A stretch of 64,000 nucleotides of DNA from Streptomyces endophytica (GTDB taxonomy: Bacteria; Actinomycetota; Actinomycetes; Streptomycetales; Streptomycetaceae): the NCBI RefSeq assembly GCF_026153355.1, contig NZ_CP110636.1, positions 5,208,001-5,272,000 of the forward strand, written 5' to 3'. Positions 1 through 8,317 of this stretch are shown here, piece after piece. How positions within the stretch are numbered: the stretch's first letter is position 1; the number at the start of each line of letters is the position of its first letter. Under the pieces are notes generated by a model. That model saw nothing but the letters and a program-made list of their open reading frames with translations, had not been told where the DNA came from and did not search any database. The translations under genes and the position numbers were made by a program.

Positions 1-474
1 CGCGCCCATGCCGCGGGTGGCCTTGGCGAGCGTGGCCATCTTCGCGCCGGTGACCGTCTTGTCGGCGACCACCACGATCTTGTTGGTCCGCGGGTCGATC
101 GACCACGCGGTGCCCGGGACCGCGGCGGTCTCGCGCAGCGTCTTCGTCCCCGCCTTCAGCGCGGTCATGCTGTTGTGCACGACCCTCGCGACCGCTCCCT
201 TGGCCTGCACCCGCTCGGCGGCGTCCTTGGACAGCACGTTCATCACCAGGTGGCCGTTGGCGCCGTCCAGGTACCAGGCGGCGTTGTCGCCGCCGAGGTC
301 CGACTTCAGGGCCGTCGCCAGCTGTGTCGCCGCGGAGGCGCTGAAGGTGCGCGGGGCCGGCGGCCGGTCCGTGCTCGCGTTGGCGTTGGGGAGCAGGATC
401 GCCGCGCCCATGACGGCGGCCGCGGCGGCGCCGATGACGACGCCGGTCCGCTTGTTCACATGTCGGTGGCTCAC
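1..474 (-). CDS. Streptogrisin-like S1 serine protease precursor, partial (N-terminal part)
   Basis: The reading frame starts at a GTG at 474 and runs off the window start, so only about 158 residues are visible. GGAGG sits 8 nt upstream of the GTG. An alternative in-frame GTG is at 459. After a short basic stretch (SHRHVNKRTG) comes a hydrophobic Ala/Val/Ile segment typical of a secretion signal. Then comes a region like the alpha-lytic/streptogrisin pro-domain, with the features NAAWYLDGANGHLVMNV and WSIDPRTNKIVVVADKTV. The pro-domain of this family assists folding of the secreted chymotrypsin-like protease and is then removed. The catalytic His/Asp/Ser domain would lie outside the window, so activity cannot be judged. 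The family call rests on the pro-domain pattern and is reasonably secure. Confidence 0.75.
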   Translation of the reverse strand, partial: MSHRHVNKRTGVVIGAAAAAVMGAAILLPNANASTDRPPAPRTFSASAATQLATALKSDLGGDNAAWYLDGANGHLVMNVLSKDAAERVQAKGAVARVVHNSMTALKAGTKTLRETAAVPGTAWSIDPRTNKIVVVADKTVTGAKMATLAKATRGMGA

Positions 475-776
475 TTCACTGACCTCCAGGGCCGCACAGG
501 AACGGAGCACACGGAGCGCCGTGGTGCGGCGCGGCGCGCCCCGTGTGTGGTTGCATCCAGTCCTACGGAGTCCGCCGCGCCCCCGGCTCAGGCCCGCTCA
601 ACCTGTGATGAATTCCGCCGGCCTCCTCCCCGACGCCCTACACTCCCGCGCCCGGCTCACGCGCGGCCGGCCCGGCGTGACCGAATCCGTGCCCTGGCCG
701 CCCCGGCTCTGCTTGGCTGGTGCCCTCGGCGATCACCACGACCGGGTGACCGCCACGACCACGGGAGGTCCACGGC
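475..776. other. Intergenic region between divergent genes
   Basis: This 302-base gap separates the protease gene (leftward) from the DUF6506 gene (rightward), so it should carry both promoters. The open frames across it are rich in Arg/Pro/Ala and lack ribosome binding sites. No convincing -10/-35 pair or long palindrome was recognised. Confidence 0.4.
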
Positions 777-1076
777 ATGGCACTCACCCACTGGGGGTTC
801 ATCTACACGGCGGCCGGCAGCGCCGCCGGCGGCGAGGTCAACGTCGTGGACACCGGCGCGTGCCGCAGCGTGTTCATCGGGGTGACCAAGCCCGAGGAGG
901 GCGTCGAGGCGGCCCGCAAACTGGTGGCCGACGGGGTCCAACTCATCGAGCTGTGCGGCGGTTTCGGGCCGGTCTGGGCCGGCCGGATCATCGACGCGAT
1001 CGACGGCGCGGTCCCGGTCGGCACGGTCGGGTACGGGCCCGAGGCGGTCGACCAGGTACACGCGATCTTCTCCTGA
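777..1076 (+). CDS. DUF6506 family small protein
   Basis: A 99-residue soluble protein starting at ATG 777, with GGGAGG about 8 nt upstream. The pattern WGFIYTAAG near the N-terminus, a central ARKLVADGVQLIELCGGFGP block and a C-terminal VPVGTVGYGPEAV resembles the DUF6506 family as remembered. That family has no established biochemical role. The conserved ELCGGFGP stretch, with a single cysteine among glycines, is the most striking element and could be a ligand or cofactor loop (inference). No transmembrane segment or signal peptide is visible. The gene stands alone: the upstream neighbour is divergent and the next gene begins about 190 bases later. Confidence 0.75.
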   Translation: MALTHWGFIYTAAGSAAGGEVNVVDTGACRSVFIGVTKPEEGVEAARKLVADGVQLIELCGGFGPVWAGRIIDAIDGAVPVGTVGYGPEAVDQVHAIFS

Positions 1077-1265
1077 ACCGGGCCGCGGCCCGCCCGCCCC
1101 GCCGCGGCCGCCGCGGCGGGGCGTGAAGATCAGCTGTCACCGCGCTTAAGAAAACCTCGATGGACCGGGCGCCCGTCGTACGGAAGATTTTCCGGCGGAG
1201 ATCGGGTGGCCGGAACCTCACTGCCCCCGACACGTCATGCACTCTTACGTACGGGAGCCGTCGCG

Positions 1266-2293
1266 GTGAAGGCACTGGTCAAGCAGAAGGCGGAGCCGGG
1301 GCTCTGGCTCACGGAGGTGCCGGAACCGGCCATCGGCCCGGGCGACGTACTGATCAAGGTGCTCCGCACCGGCATCTGCGGCACCGACCTGCACATCCGC
1401 GCCTGGGACGGCTGGCCCAGCAGGCGCTCGCCACCCCGCTGACGATCGGCCACGAATTCGTCGGCGAGGTGGTCGCCACCGGCCGCGACGTGGCCGATGT
1501 CGCGACCGGCGACCTGGTCAGCGGCGAGGGCCACCTGGTCTGCGGCAAGTGCCGCAACTGCCTCGCCGGGCGCCGCCACCTGTGCCGCGCCACGGTCGGG
1601 CTCGGCGTCGGCCGGGACGGTGCCTTCGCCGAGTACGTGGCACTGCCCGCGACGAACGTGTGGGTGCACCGCGTTCCCGTGGACCTCGACATCGCCGCGG
1701 TCTTCGACCCGTTCGGCAACGCCGTGCACACCGCGCTGTCGTTCCCGCTGGTTGGCGAGGACGTCCTGATCACCGGCGCCGGGCCGATCGGCCTGATGGC
1801 GGCGGCGGTGGCCCGGCACGCGGGCGCCCGCAACGTCATGATCACCGACGTCAGCGAGGAACGCCTGGCCCTCGCCCGCAAGATCGGCGTCAGCCTGGCG
1901 CTCAACGTCGCCGAGGCGGACATCGCCGACGGGCAGCGCACGCTCGGGCTGCGCGAGGGCTTCGACATCGGGCTGGAGATGTCCGGGCGGCCCGAGGCGG
2001 TGCGCGACATGATCGCCAACATGACGCACGGCGGCCGGATCGCCATGCTCGGCCTGCCCGCCCAGGACTTCCCCGTCGACTGGTCCCGGATCGTCACCTC
2101 CATGATCACGATCAAGGGCATCTACGGCCGGGAGATGTTCGAGACCTGGTACGCGATGTCGGTCCTGCTCGAAGGCGGACTGGACCTCGCCCCCGTGATC
2201 ACCGGCCGGTACGCGTACACCGACTTCGAGGCCGCCTTCGACGACGCCGCGAGCGGCCGCAGCGGCAAGATCATCCTGGACTGGAGTGCCTGA
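1266..2293 (+). CDS. tdh: L-threonine 3-dehydrogenase (frame interrupted by one missing base)
   Basis: Zinc-dependent, NAD+-linked oxidation of L-threonine to 2-amino-3-ketobutyrate, the first step of threonine breakdown to glycine. The N-terminal part (from GTG 1266) contains GICGTDLHI with the catalytic zinc cysteine. The rest contains GHEFVGEVV, the structural zinc loop [15 protein letters not shown] and the Rossmann motif [14 protein letters not shown]. The two parts lie in different frames. Adding one G at 1413-1416 (TGGCCCAG to TGGGCCCAG) joins DGW to AQQALATP and gives about 342 residues, the normal family length. Downstream kbl, 60 bases away, completes the pathway. A single missing base in a G run with everything else intact suggests a sequencing error, though a real mutation cannot be excluded. 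Confidence 0.85.
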
Positions 2294-2353
2294 TCACGGT
2301 CTGACCGCGTCCGTCCCGCCCGTCACCACCCCCACTCTCCTGGAGAACCCCTG

Positions 2354-3559
2354 ATGTTCCACTCCGTACGCGACGAACTGCGCGGCACCCTCGACGAGAT
2401 CGTCGCCGCCGGCCTGCACAAGCCCGAGCGGGTCATCGGCACGCCCCAGTCGGCGACCGTCGGCGTCACCGCCGGAGGCAACCCCGGTGAGGTGCTCAAC
2501 TTCTGCGCCAACAACTACCTCGGTCTCGCCGACCACCCCGAGGTCGTCGCGGCCGCCCACCAGGCGCTGGACCGCTGGGGCTACGGCATGGCGTCCGTGC
2601 GCTTCATCTGCGGTACGCAGGAGGTGCACAAGGAGCTGGAGGCGCGGCTGTCCGCCTTCCTCGGCCAGGAGGACACCATCCTGTACTCCTCCTGCTTCGA
2701 CGCCAACGGCGGCGTCTTCGAGACCCTGCTCGGCCCGGACGACGCGGTCATCTCCGACGCCCTCAACCACGCCTCCATCATCGACGGCATCCGGCTGTGC
2801 AAGGCCCGCCGCTTCCGCTACGCCAACCGCGATCTGGCCGATCTGGAACGCCAGTTGAAGGAGGCCACCGAGGGCGGCGCGGGCCGCAAGCTGATCGTCA
2901 CCGACGGCGTCTTCTCCATGGACGGCTATGTGGCGCCGCTGCGTGAGATCTGCGACCTGGCCGACGCCTACGACGCGATGGTGATGGTCGACGACTCGCA
3001 CGCGGTCGGTTTCGTCGGCGCCGGCGGCCGCGGCACCCCCGAGCTCCACGGGGTCATGGACCGCGTCGACATCATCACCGGCACCCTCGGCAAGGCGCTC
3101 GGCGGCGCCTCCGGCGGCTATGTCGCGGCCCGCGCCGAGATCGTCGCCCTGCTGCGCCAGCGCTCGCGGCCGTACCTCTTCTCCAACTCGCTCGCGCCGG
3201 TGATCGCCGCGGCCTCGCTCAAGGTCCTCGACCTGCTGGAGTCCGCCGGGGACCTGCGCGAGCGGCTGCACGCCAACACCGCGCTGTTCCGCTCCCGGAT
3301 GACCGAGGAGGGCTTCGACGTCCTTCCCGGCGACCACGCCATCGCCCCCGTCATGATCGGCGACGCGTCCCGGGCGGCCCGGCTGGCGGAGCTGCTGCTG
3401 GAGCGCGGGGTGTACGTGATCGGCTTCTCGTACCCGGTCGTGCCGCAGGGCCAGGCCCGCATCCGCGTCCAGCTGTCCGCCGCGCACTCCACCGAGGACG
3501 TGCACCGTGCCGTGGACGCCTTCGTAGCGGCGCGAGCCGCGCTGAACGCGGAGGCGTGA
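2354..3559 (+). CDS. kbl: Glycine C-acetyltransferase (2-amino-3-ketobutyrate CoA ligase)
   Basis: PLP enzyme that cleaves 2-amino-3-ketobutyrate with CoA to glycine and acetyl-CoA, acting directly after threonine dehydrogenase. It has 401 residues, the usual size for the alpha-oxoamine synthase family. Visible motifs are [16 protein letters not shown] near residues 50-65, [35 protein letters not shown] (PLP-binding Asp and His) and the Schiff-base lysine region [14 protein letters not shown] around residue 245. ATG 2354 has a GGAG site 9 nt upstream. The gene follows tdh by 60 bases, so the two probably form an operon. The last seven codons are also the first unit of a small tandem repeat that continues past the stop. 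Confidence 0.95.
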   Translation: MFHSVRDELRGTLDEIVAAGLHKPERVIGTPQSATVGVTAGGNPGEVLNFCANNYLGLADHPEVVAAAHQALDRWGYGMASVRFICGTQEVHKELEARLSAFLGQEDTILYSSCFDANGGVFETLLGPDDAVISDALNHASIIDGIRLCKARRFRYANRDLADLERQLKEATEGGAGRKLIVTDGVFSMDGYVAPLREICDLADAYDAMVMVDDSHAVGFVGAGGRGTPELHGVMDRVDIITGTLGKALGGASGGYVAARAEIVALLRQRSRPYLFSNSLAPVIAAASLKVLDLLESAGDLRERLHANTALFRSRMTEEGFDVLPGDHAIAPVMIGDASRAARLAELLLERGVYVIGFSYPVVPQGQARIRVQLSAAHSTEDVHRAVDAFVAARAALNAEA

Positions 3560-3610
3560 GCTGCGCTGAACGCGGAGGCATGAGCCGCGGTGAACACTGA
3601 GGCGTGAGCC
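3539..3610 (+). repeat. Three tandem 24-bp repeats over the kbl stop codon
   Basis: Three consecutive 24-bp units (3539-3562, 3563-3586, 3587-3610) begin GCGCTGAACGCGGAGGCGTGA. The first unit supplies the last codons and stop of kbl. Units two and three are diverged copies, each with its own in-frame TGA. A partial fourth copy follows at 3611. This looks like local duplication by slippage. Confidence 0.8.
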
Positions 3611-3685
3611 GCGATGAGCGCCGGGGCGGCGGCTGCCACGGGGGAGTGACCGGCCGGTCCGTCCGCGTCCTGGGACACTGGGGAC

Positions 3686-4594
3686 ATGATCGAAGCACGC
3701 CGGCTGCACATCCTTCGTGCGGTGGCCGACCACCGCACGGTCACCGCCGCGGCCGCCGCGCTCTACCTCACGCCCTCGGCGGTGTCCCAGCAACTGGCCG
3801 CCCTGGAACAGGAGACCGGCCACCGCCTGGTGGAGCGCAGCGCCCGCGGCGTCCGGCTGACCCCCGCGGGCGACATCCTGCTCGGCCACGCCAACGCCGT
3901 CCTCGCCCAGCTGGAACGCGCCGAGTCCGAGCTCGCCGCGTACGGCTCGGGCGAGGCCGGCACGGTCACCGTCGCGTCCTTCGCCACCGGCATCGGCCTG
4001 GTCGTCGCGCCCGCGCTGACCGCGTTGGCCGGCTGCGCGCCCGGCATACGGGTCCGCGTCCAGGACGCCGAGGGCGACGCCAGTCTGCGGATGGTCCTCG
4101 ACCGGCAGGTCGACATCGCGGTGGCCGTCGAATACCGGGGCGCGCCCCGCGCGGACGATCCCCGGCTGACCCGGGTCCCGCTCTACGCCGAACCCTTCGA
4201 CGCGGTCCTCCCGCCCGGCCACCGCCTCGCCGAGGCCGACCGGGTCGCCGTCGCCGACCTCGCCGGCGACCCCTGGATCGGCCCCTACCCCGGCAACCCC
4301 TGTCACGACGTGGTTGTCCTGGCCTGCGAGTACGCCGGCTTCGAGCCGCGGCTGGAACACTCCTCCGACGACTTCCGGGCGGTGGTCGCGCTCGCGTCGG
4401 CCGCGGCCGGGGTGGCGCTGGTGCCCCGCTCGGCGCTGCGCGACATGGACCTGACCGGGGTCGTCGTGCGCCCCCTCGACGACGTCGCGCCCACCCGCCG
4501 GGTCTTCGCCGCGGTACGCCGCGGGGCCGAGGACCACCCGCTGTTCCGCCCGGTCCTGACCGCGCTCCGGGAGGCGGCGGCCGCGCAGGGCTGA
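3686..4594 (+). CDS. LysR family transcriptional regulator
   Basis: A 302-residue DNA-binding regulator. Residues 1-60 form the LysR winged helix-turn-helix (RRLHILRAVADHRTVTAAAAALYLTPSAVSQQLAALE), followed by the linker helix and a two-lobed effector-binding domain starting near residue 90 (GTVTVASFATGIG). The length is standard for the family. ATG 3686 begins IEARRLHIL, the usual spacing before the helix-turn-helix. It lies downstream of tdh-kbl on the same strand, after a 126-base gap holding the tandem repeats, and about 100 bases before the ClC channel gene. The target is unknown. LysR proteins often control a neighbour, so either flank is possible. Confidence 0.9.
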   Translation: MIEARRLHILRAVADHRTVTAAAAALYLTPSAVSQQLAALEQETGHRLVERSARGVRLTPAGDILLGHANAVLAQLERAESELAAYGSGEAGTVTVASFATGIGLVVAPALTALAGCAPGIRVRVQDAEGDASLRMVLDRQVDIAVAVEYRGAPRADDPRLTRVPLYAEPFDAVLPPGHRLAEADRVAVADLAGDPWIGPYPGNPCHDVVVLACEYAGFEPRLEHSSDDFRAVVALASAAAGVALVPRSALRDMDLTGVVVRPLDDVAPTRRVFAAVRRGAEDHPLFRPVLTALREAAAAQG

Positions 4595-4694
4595 CCGGCG
4601 TTCGGGTGCTTCGGACTGATCCGGACGGCGTCCTTCCGGGCCGCCCGCCCCGCCCGTGGCAGGCTCGTCCCGGTTGCGGCGAGGAGGCGAGGCG

Positions 4695-6086
4695 ATGTCG
4701 GTCGGCCCCACCGGCCAGAGCGGTCCCACCGGCCCTGGCGGCCCCACCGGCACACCGCCGGCCGCCGCGCCCCCCGACCCCTACGCACCGGTGCGCACCC
4801 GCGGCTACCCGAAGCTGCTGCTCACCGCGGCGGTGATCGGGTTCCCGGTCTGTGCGATCGCGTTCGGCTTCCTCGCCGTCGTGCACGCCCTGGAACCGTT
4901 GCTCTACGTCGACCTGCCGCGGGCGCTGGGCTTCGCCGGCACGCCGCTGTGGTGGCCGCTGCCGGTGCTCGCCCTCGCCGGGCTGCTGACCGGGCTCGCC
5001 ATCCGCTACCTGCCAGGGAACGGCGGCCACGAACCGGCCGACGGGCTGGCGCTCGGCGGCCCGCCCCTGCTCTCCGCACTGCCCGGCGTCGCGCTCGCGG
5101 CCCTGGCCTCGCTCGCCTTCGGCGCGGTGCTCGGTCCGGAGGCGCCGCTGATCGCCCTGGGCGGCGGCCTGGCCGCGGCCGCGGCCAGGCTGACCTGGCG
5201 GGGAACCGACGCCGCCGGGGTGGTCGCCATGGTGGGATCGGCCGGCAGTTTCGCCGCGATCAGCGCCCTGCTCGGGTCCCCGCTGCTGGGCGCGTTCCTC
5301 CTGATGGAGGTCGCCGGCCTGGCCGGCCCGCTGCTCGGGGTGGTGCTGGTGCCGGGCCTGCTCGCGTCGGGCATCGGGGCACTGGTCTTCACCGGGCTGG
5401 GCGACTGGACCGGGCTCGGCACGTACTCCCTCGCGCTGCACGACGTCCCCCGGGCCGCCGAGCCCACCGTCCCGGAGTTCGGCTGGGCCCTGGTCATCGG
5501 GGTGGCCGCCGCGTGCGCCGGCACCGGGATCCGGTGGCTGGCGCGGTGGCTGAAGGCGCGGGTGATCCGCCACCGGGTGCCGGCCACGGTGCTGATGGGT
5601 CTGGTGGTGGGCGCGCTGGCGGTGGGCTTCTCCGCGGCCACCGGCAAGCCCGCCCAGGAACTGCTCTTCTCGGGCCAGTCGGCGCTGGGGACGCTGTTCC
5701 ACGACAGCGCCGGATACTCGATGGCGGCGCTGCTGCTGCTCCTCCTGGGCAAGGGCCTGGCGTACGCCGTGTCGCTGAGCGCCTTCCGGGGCGGGCCGAT
5801 CTTCCCGTCGCTGTTCCTCGGCGCGGCCGGCGGGGTGGTGCTGTCGCATCTGCCCGGGCTGTCGCTCACCCCGGCGTTCGCGATGGGCGTCGGGGCGCTG
5901 GCGGTGGCCATGCTCCGGCTCCCGATGACGTCGGTGCTGATGGCGACGCTGCTGATGGGCCGCAGCGGACTCACCGTGATGCCGCTGGTGATCGTCGCCG
6001 TCGTGGTCGGTTACGTGGTGACGCTGCGGCTCACCCCGGCCCCCGCCGCGCCCGGCCGCCCCGCCCCGGCGCCGTCGGCGGCCTGA
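4695..6086 (+). CDS. ClC family chloride channel/antiporter with collagen-like N-terminus
   Basis: A 463-residue integral membrane protein with about ten hydrophobic segments. ATG 4695 is preceded by GAGGAGG; an upstream in-frame ATG at 4656 lacks a good ribosome site. It has the ClC gating-glutamate motif as LGPEAPLIALGG near residue 152 and the GxFxP-type motif as FRGGPIFPSLFLGA near residue 365. The first ClC signature (GSGIP) is not recognisable, so the ion selectivity filter differs from the Escherichia coli type. The first 20 residues form Gly-X-Y triplets (GPTGQSGPTGPGGPTGTPP), a collagen-like cytoplasmic tail. Family members move chloride as channels or in exchange for protons. The gene converges with the PHP gene, with only 12 bases between the stops. 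Confidence 0.88.
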   Translation: MSVGPTGQSGPTGPGGPTGTPPAAAPPDPYAPVRTRGYPKLLLTAAVIGFPVCAIAFGFLAVVHALEPLLYVDLPRALGFAGTPLWWPLPVLALAGLLTGLAIRYLPGNGGHEPADGLALGGPPLLSALPGVALAALASLAFGAVLGPEAPLIALGGGLAAAAARLTWRGTDAAGVVAMVGSAGSFAAISALLGSPLLGAFLLMEVAGLAGPLLGVVLVPGLLASGIGALVFTGLGDWTGLGTYSLALHDVPRAAEPTVPEFGWALVIGVAAACAGTGIRWLARWLKARVIRHRVPATVLMGLVVGALAVGFSAATGKPAQELLFSGQSALGTLFHDSAGYSMAALLLLLLGKGLAYAVSLSAFRGGPIFPSLFLGAAGGVVLSHLPGLSLTPAFAMGVGALAVAMLRLPMTSVLMATLLMGRSGLTVMPLVIVAVVVGYVVTLRLTPAPAAPGRPAPAPSAA

Positions 6087-6098
6087 CCGGGCGTCCGT

Positions 6099-7126
6099 TC
6101 AGCGCGGGGTGCGGCCGGTGGCCGTCCAGGTGGCCAACTGGCGCTCCGTCCAGGTGTTGATGACCCGCTCCGCCGGTACGCCGCACTCCTCGGCGCGGGC
6201 GCAGCCGTAGATCTGCCAGTCCAGCTGGCCCGGGGCGTGCGCGTCGGTGTCGATGGCGAACAGCGTCCCGGCCGCCAGCGCCCGGCGCAGCAGCCGGCAC
6301 GGCGGATCGAGGCGCTCGGGCGGCAGTTGATCTCCACCGCGGTGCGGTGCTCCGCGCAGGCCGCGAACACCTCGTCGGCGTCGAACTCCGACTCCGGGCG
6401 GCCCCGGCCGGTCACCAGCCGCCCGGTGCAGTGCCCGAGGACGTCCACCAGGGGATTGCGTACCGCGGCCACCATCCGCCGGGTCATCGGCGCCCGGTCC
6501 ATCCGGAGCTTGGAGTGCACCGAGGCCACCACCACGTCGAGCCGCTCCAGCAGCTCCGGTTCCTGGTCGAGGGAGCCGTCGTCGAGGATGTCGCACTCGA
6601 TCCCGGTCAGCAGCCGGAACGGCGCCAGCCGCTGGTTCACCTCCGCCACCAGCTCCAGCTGTTCCCGCAGCCGTTCCGCGGACAGTCCGCGGGCGACGGT
6701 GAGCCGGGGGGAGTGGTCGGTCAGTACGCACCACTCGTGCCCCAGGTCGCGGGCGGCCCGGGCCATCACGTCGACCGGGCTGCCGCCGTCCGACCAGTCG
6801 GAGTGCAGATGGCAGTCGCCGCGCAGGGCCCGCCGCAGCCGCTGCCCTTGCTCCCCGTCGACCAGCGGCGCGCCGGCCTCGTCCTCCAGCCGCGCCAGAT
6901 AGGTGGGCCGCACGCCCGCCAGCGCCTCTTCGACCACCCGGGTGGTCTTGGGACCCAGCCCCTTGAGGCGGACCAGCGTGCCCTGCCGCGCCCGCTCGCG
7001 CAGCGCGTCGTCCGACAGTGCGCCGAGGGCGGCCGCGGCCCCGCGGAACGCCTGTACGCGGTAGGTCGCCGCGCCCTGCCGCTCCAGCAGGAACGCGATC
7101 CGCTCCAGCGCGTCGACGGGCTCCAC
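6099..7126 (-). CDS. PHP-domain phosphoesterase with helix-hairpin-helix (PolX C-terminal-like; frame interrupted)
   Basis: The start is GTG 7126 with AAGGAG 6 nt upstream; longer in-frame starts lack support. The N-terminal half carries a helix-hairpin-helix/DNA polymerase X-like part (LKGLGPKTTRVVEEAL). The C-terminal half is a PHP metal-dependent phosphoesterase (GDCHLHSDWSDGG, VLTDHSPRL, VVASVHSKL, VLGHCTGRL, AVEINCRP, FAIDTDAHAPGQ). These supply the His/Asp metal ligands. After EINCRP the frame is lost. Adding one base near 6317 restores ERLDPPCRLLRRALAAGTLFAIDTDAH and gives about 342 residues, the usual size for these stand-alone actinobacterial proteins. The polymerase active site is absent, so a nuclease or phosphatase role is likely. 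The break is probably a sequencing indel. Confidence 0.82.
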
Positions 7127-7902
7127 GTACGGCTCCTTCCGGGTGCGCCGGTCCCGCGGGTCCCTCTCACCGTGCCGCAAGCGGACACCGGCTGCCACCG
7201 GGCCCGCCGGCCGGACCGTCGCCCGCGGGCGGTACCGGCGGTAAATCGCCCATTCCCGCCGAGTCGGACGGTGTGCCGTTATGGGGTTATGTCCGTTCTC
7301 GGGGCGGTCGATCCGATTCCATGGGAATGCCGTACGGATAGTGCCGAAGAATCCGTGCAAGGTGTTCCATGGGCTTGATACCACCCCGGTAACTCCGGGT
7401 AAATCGGGCGCCGTTAAAGCTTGCGCAACATTCGGCGGAGGGTTCTCCGGGCCCTCGGTGGAGTTCCGCGGGCGCCCGTTGATCGGTGCTGTAAAAACCG
7501 TGTGTCTTCAAGGAATCTGCACACCGATTGCGCAGCCGGCACACCCCCTCCCGCTGTCCGTCACGGCGCTGACCTGCACGTAAGCGGTTTGATGCGGGAA
7601 TGTCCCGTTCGCCTGACGGGTCTTCGACAGGATGAGCGAACGCAAACCGCAGGGGTTGTGAAGAAGCTGCCACCAATTCATGGACGTGCGTCCACGTCAG
7701 GTAATTGAGAGGTTCGAAGCGGTCCGGATCGGCCGTAGTCCGATTAGCAGCACAACCCACCTGCATGCTTTGATCCTTCGCACTGCGGAAGTCGCGCGGA
7801 GGTTCTCGATTTCGAGGGCCCGGGCGACCGCTGCCGCGGCCGGACCGCCCTGTGGACGGCTCGGTCGCAGCTATTTGAGATATGTATCCGAAAGGAATCA
7901 TC
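7127..7902. other. Long non-coding region upstream of the peptide-export locus
   Basis: About 776 bases without a supported gene. The frames here show random third-position composition, and the G+C content is visibly lower between about 7280 and 7740 than in neighbouring genes. A 205-codon minus frame (7287-7904) is judged spurious. The region should contain the promoter of the precursor gene at 7903. Short dyads are present, including CCCGT-N7-ACGGG near 7605 and the palindrome at 7681-7694. No clear -35/-10 pair was assigned. Confidence 0.5.
7681..7694. promoter_or_regulatory. 14-bp palindrome, possible operator
   Basis: TGGACG-TG-CGTCCA is a perfect dyad about 210 bases upstream of the precursor gene in otherwise non-coding DNA. 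It could bind a dimeric regulator of the export locus. No cognate DNA-binding protein is adjacent, because the cNMP-binding protein at the operon end has no helix-turn-helix. Confidence 0.3.
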
Positions 7903-8115
7903 ATGCGCGAGATTCAGACCCAGGAAATCGCCGACAGCGAGCTGGACAACGTGGCCGGTGGCCTCGTCGGCAACCTGGCCAGCACGGCCACCTCCAGCCT
8001 TGACGGTGCCACGGGCCTCAACGTCGGCGGCACCCTCGGCACCGTCACCGGCACCGTCGAGGGTCTGACCGGCGTCAACACCGGCCAGGTCACGGGCCTC
8101 GTCGCCGGTCTCTAA
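7903..8115 (+). CDS. Double-glycine leader peptide precursor (Gly/Thr/Val-rich, no Cys)
   Basis: A 70-residue precursor starting at ATG 7903 (AAGGA 7 nt upstream). The 20-residue acidic leader ends in ELDNVAGG, the classical double-glycine site cut by C39 peptidases such as the one encoded at 9121. The following 50-residue core starts LVGNLASTATSS and is made almost only of Gly, Leu, Val, Thr, Ala, Ser and Asn. It has no Cys, no aromatic and no basic residue, and it repeats TG-hydrophobic units. No lanthionine, radical-SAM or other modifying enzyme is nearby, so the product may be exported unmodified. The leader is short and not nitrile-hydratase-like, although the exporters match the NHLM type. 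Bacteriocin, surface peptide or signal are all possible. Confidence 0.75.
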   Translation: MREIQTQEIADSELDNVAGGLVGNLASTATSSLDGATGLNVGGTLGTVTGTVEGLTGVNTGQVTGLVAGL

Positions 8116-8164
8116 AGACCGAACGGCAGGTCGGCGTCCCCTCCTTGCCGACATGCCGGCCGGA

Positions 8165-8203
8165 TGCCCCGGAACCGCCAGGCCTTCGCCGGGTTCCGGG
8201 GCA
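8165..8203 (+). terminator. 12-bp stem-loop between precursor and exporter genes
   Basis: TGCCCCGGAACC (8165-8176) pairs perfectly with GGTTCCGGGGCA (8192-8203) around a 15-nt loop. It sits 50 bases after the precursor stop and before the adaptor gene. Such partial terminators commonly keep precursor mRNA more abundant than exporter mRNA. There is no obvious U-tract, as is usual in Streptomyces. Confidence 0.6.
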
Positions 8204-8317
8204 CCCGGCTGCCGAGCCCCGGACCCGACACCGTACGCTCGGCCCCACCGCGGTGGCCGGGACGGGCGCCGGGTCCGTGAAGTCCTGACAGTCCTTTGCA
8301 GTTGAGGGAAGAGTGTC

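Noticed and set aside
1266-2293. tdh as a true pseudogene
   Set aside because: Only one base is missing and the same error type recurs in many genes, so sequencing error is more likely. Kept as a functional unit with the caveat.
2294-4753. Long minus-strand open frame opposite kbl, lysR and the ClC gene start
   Set aside because: It is antisense to three clear genes. Its product is Gly/Arg/Val low-complexity with no motif, a usual GC-rich shadow.
7287-7904. 205-codon minus-strand frame upstream of the peptide precursor
   Set aside because: Random codon-position composition, no ribosome site, no recognisable motif. It overlaps the likely precursor promoter.
7903-8115. Class II lanthipeptide precursor
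   Set aside because: No Cys in the core and no LanM or other dehydratase nearby, so lanthionine rings cannot form.
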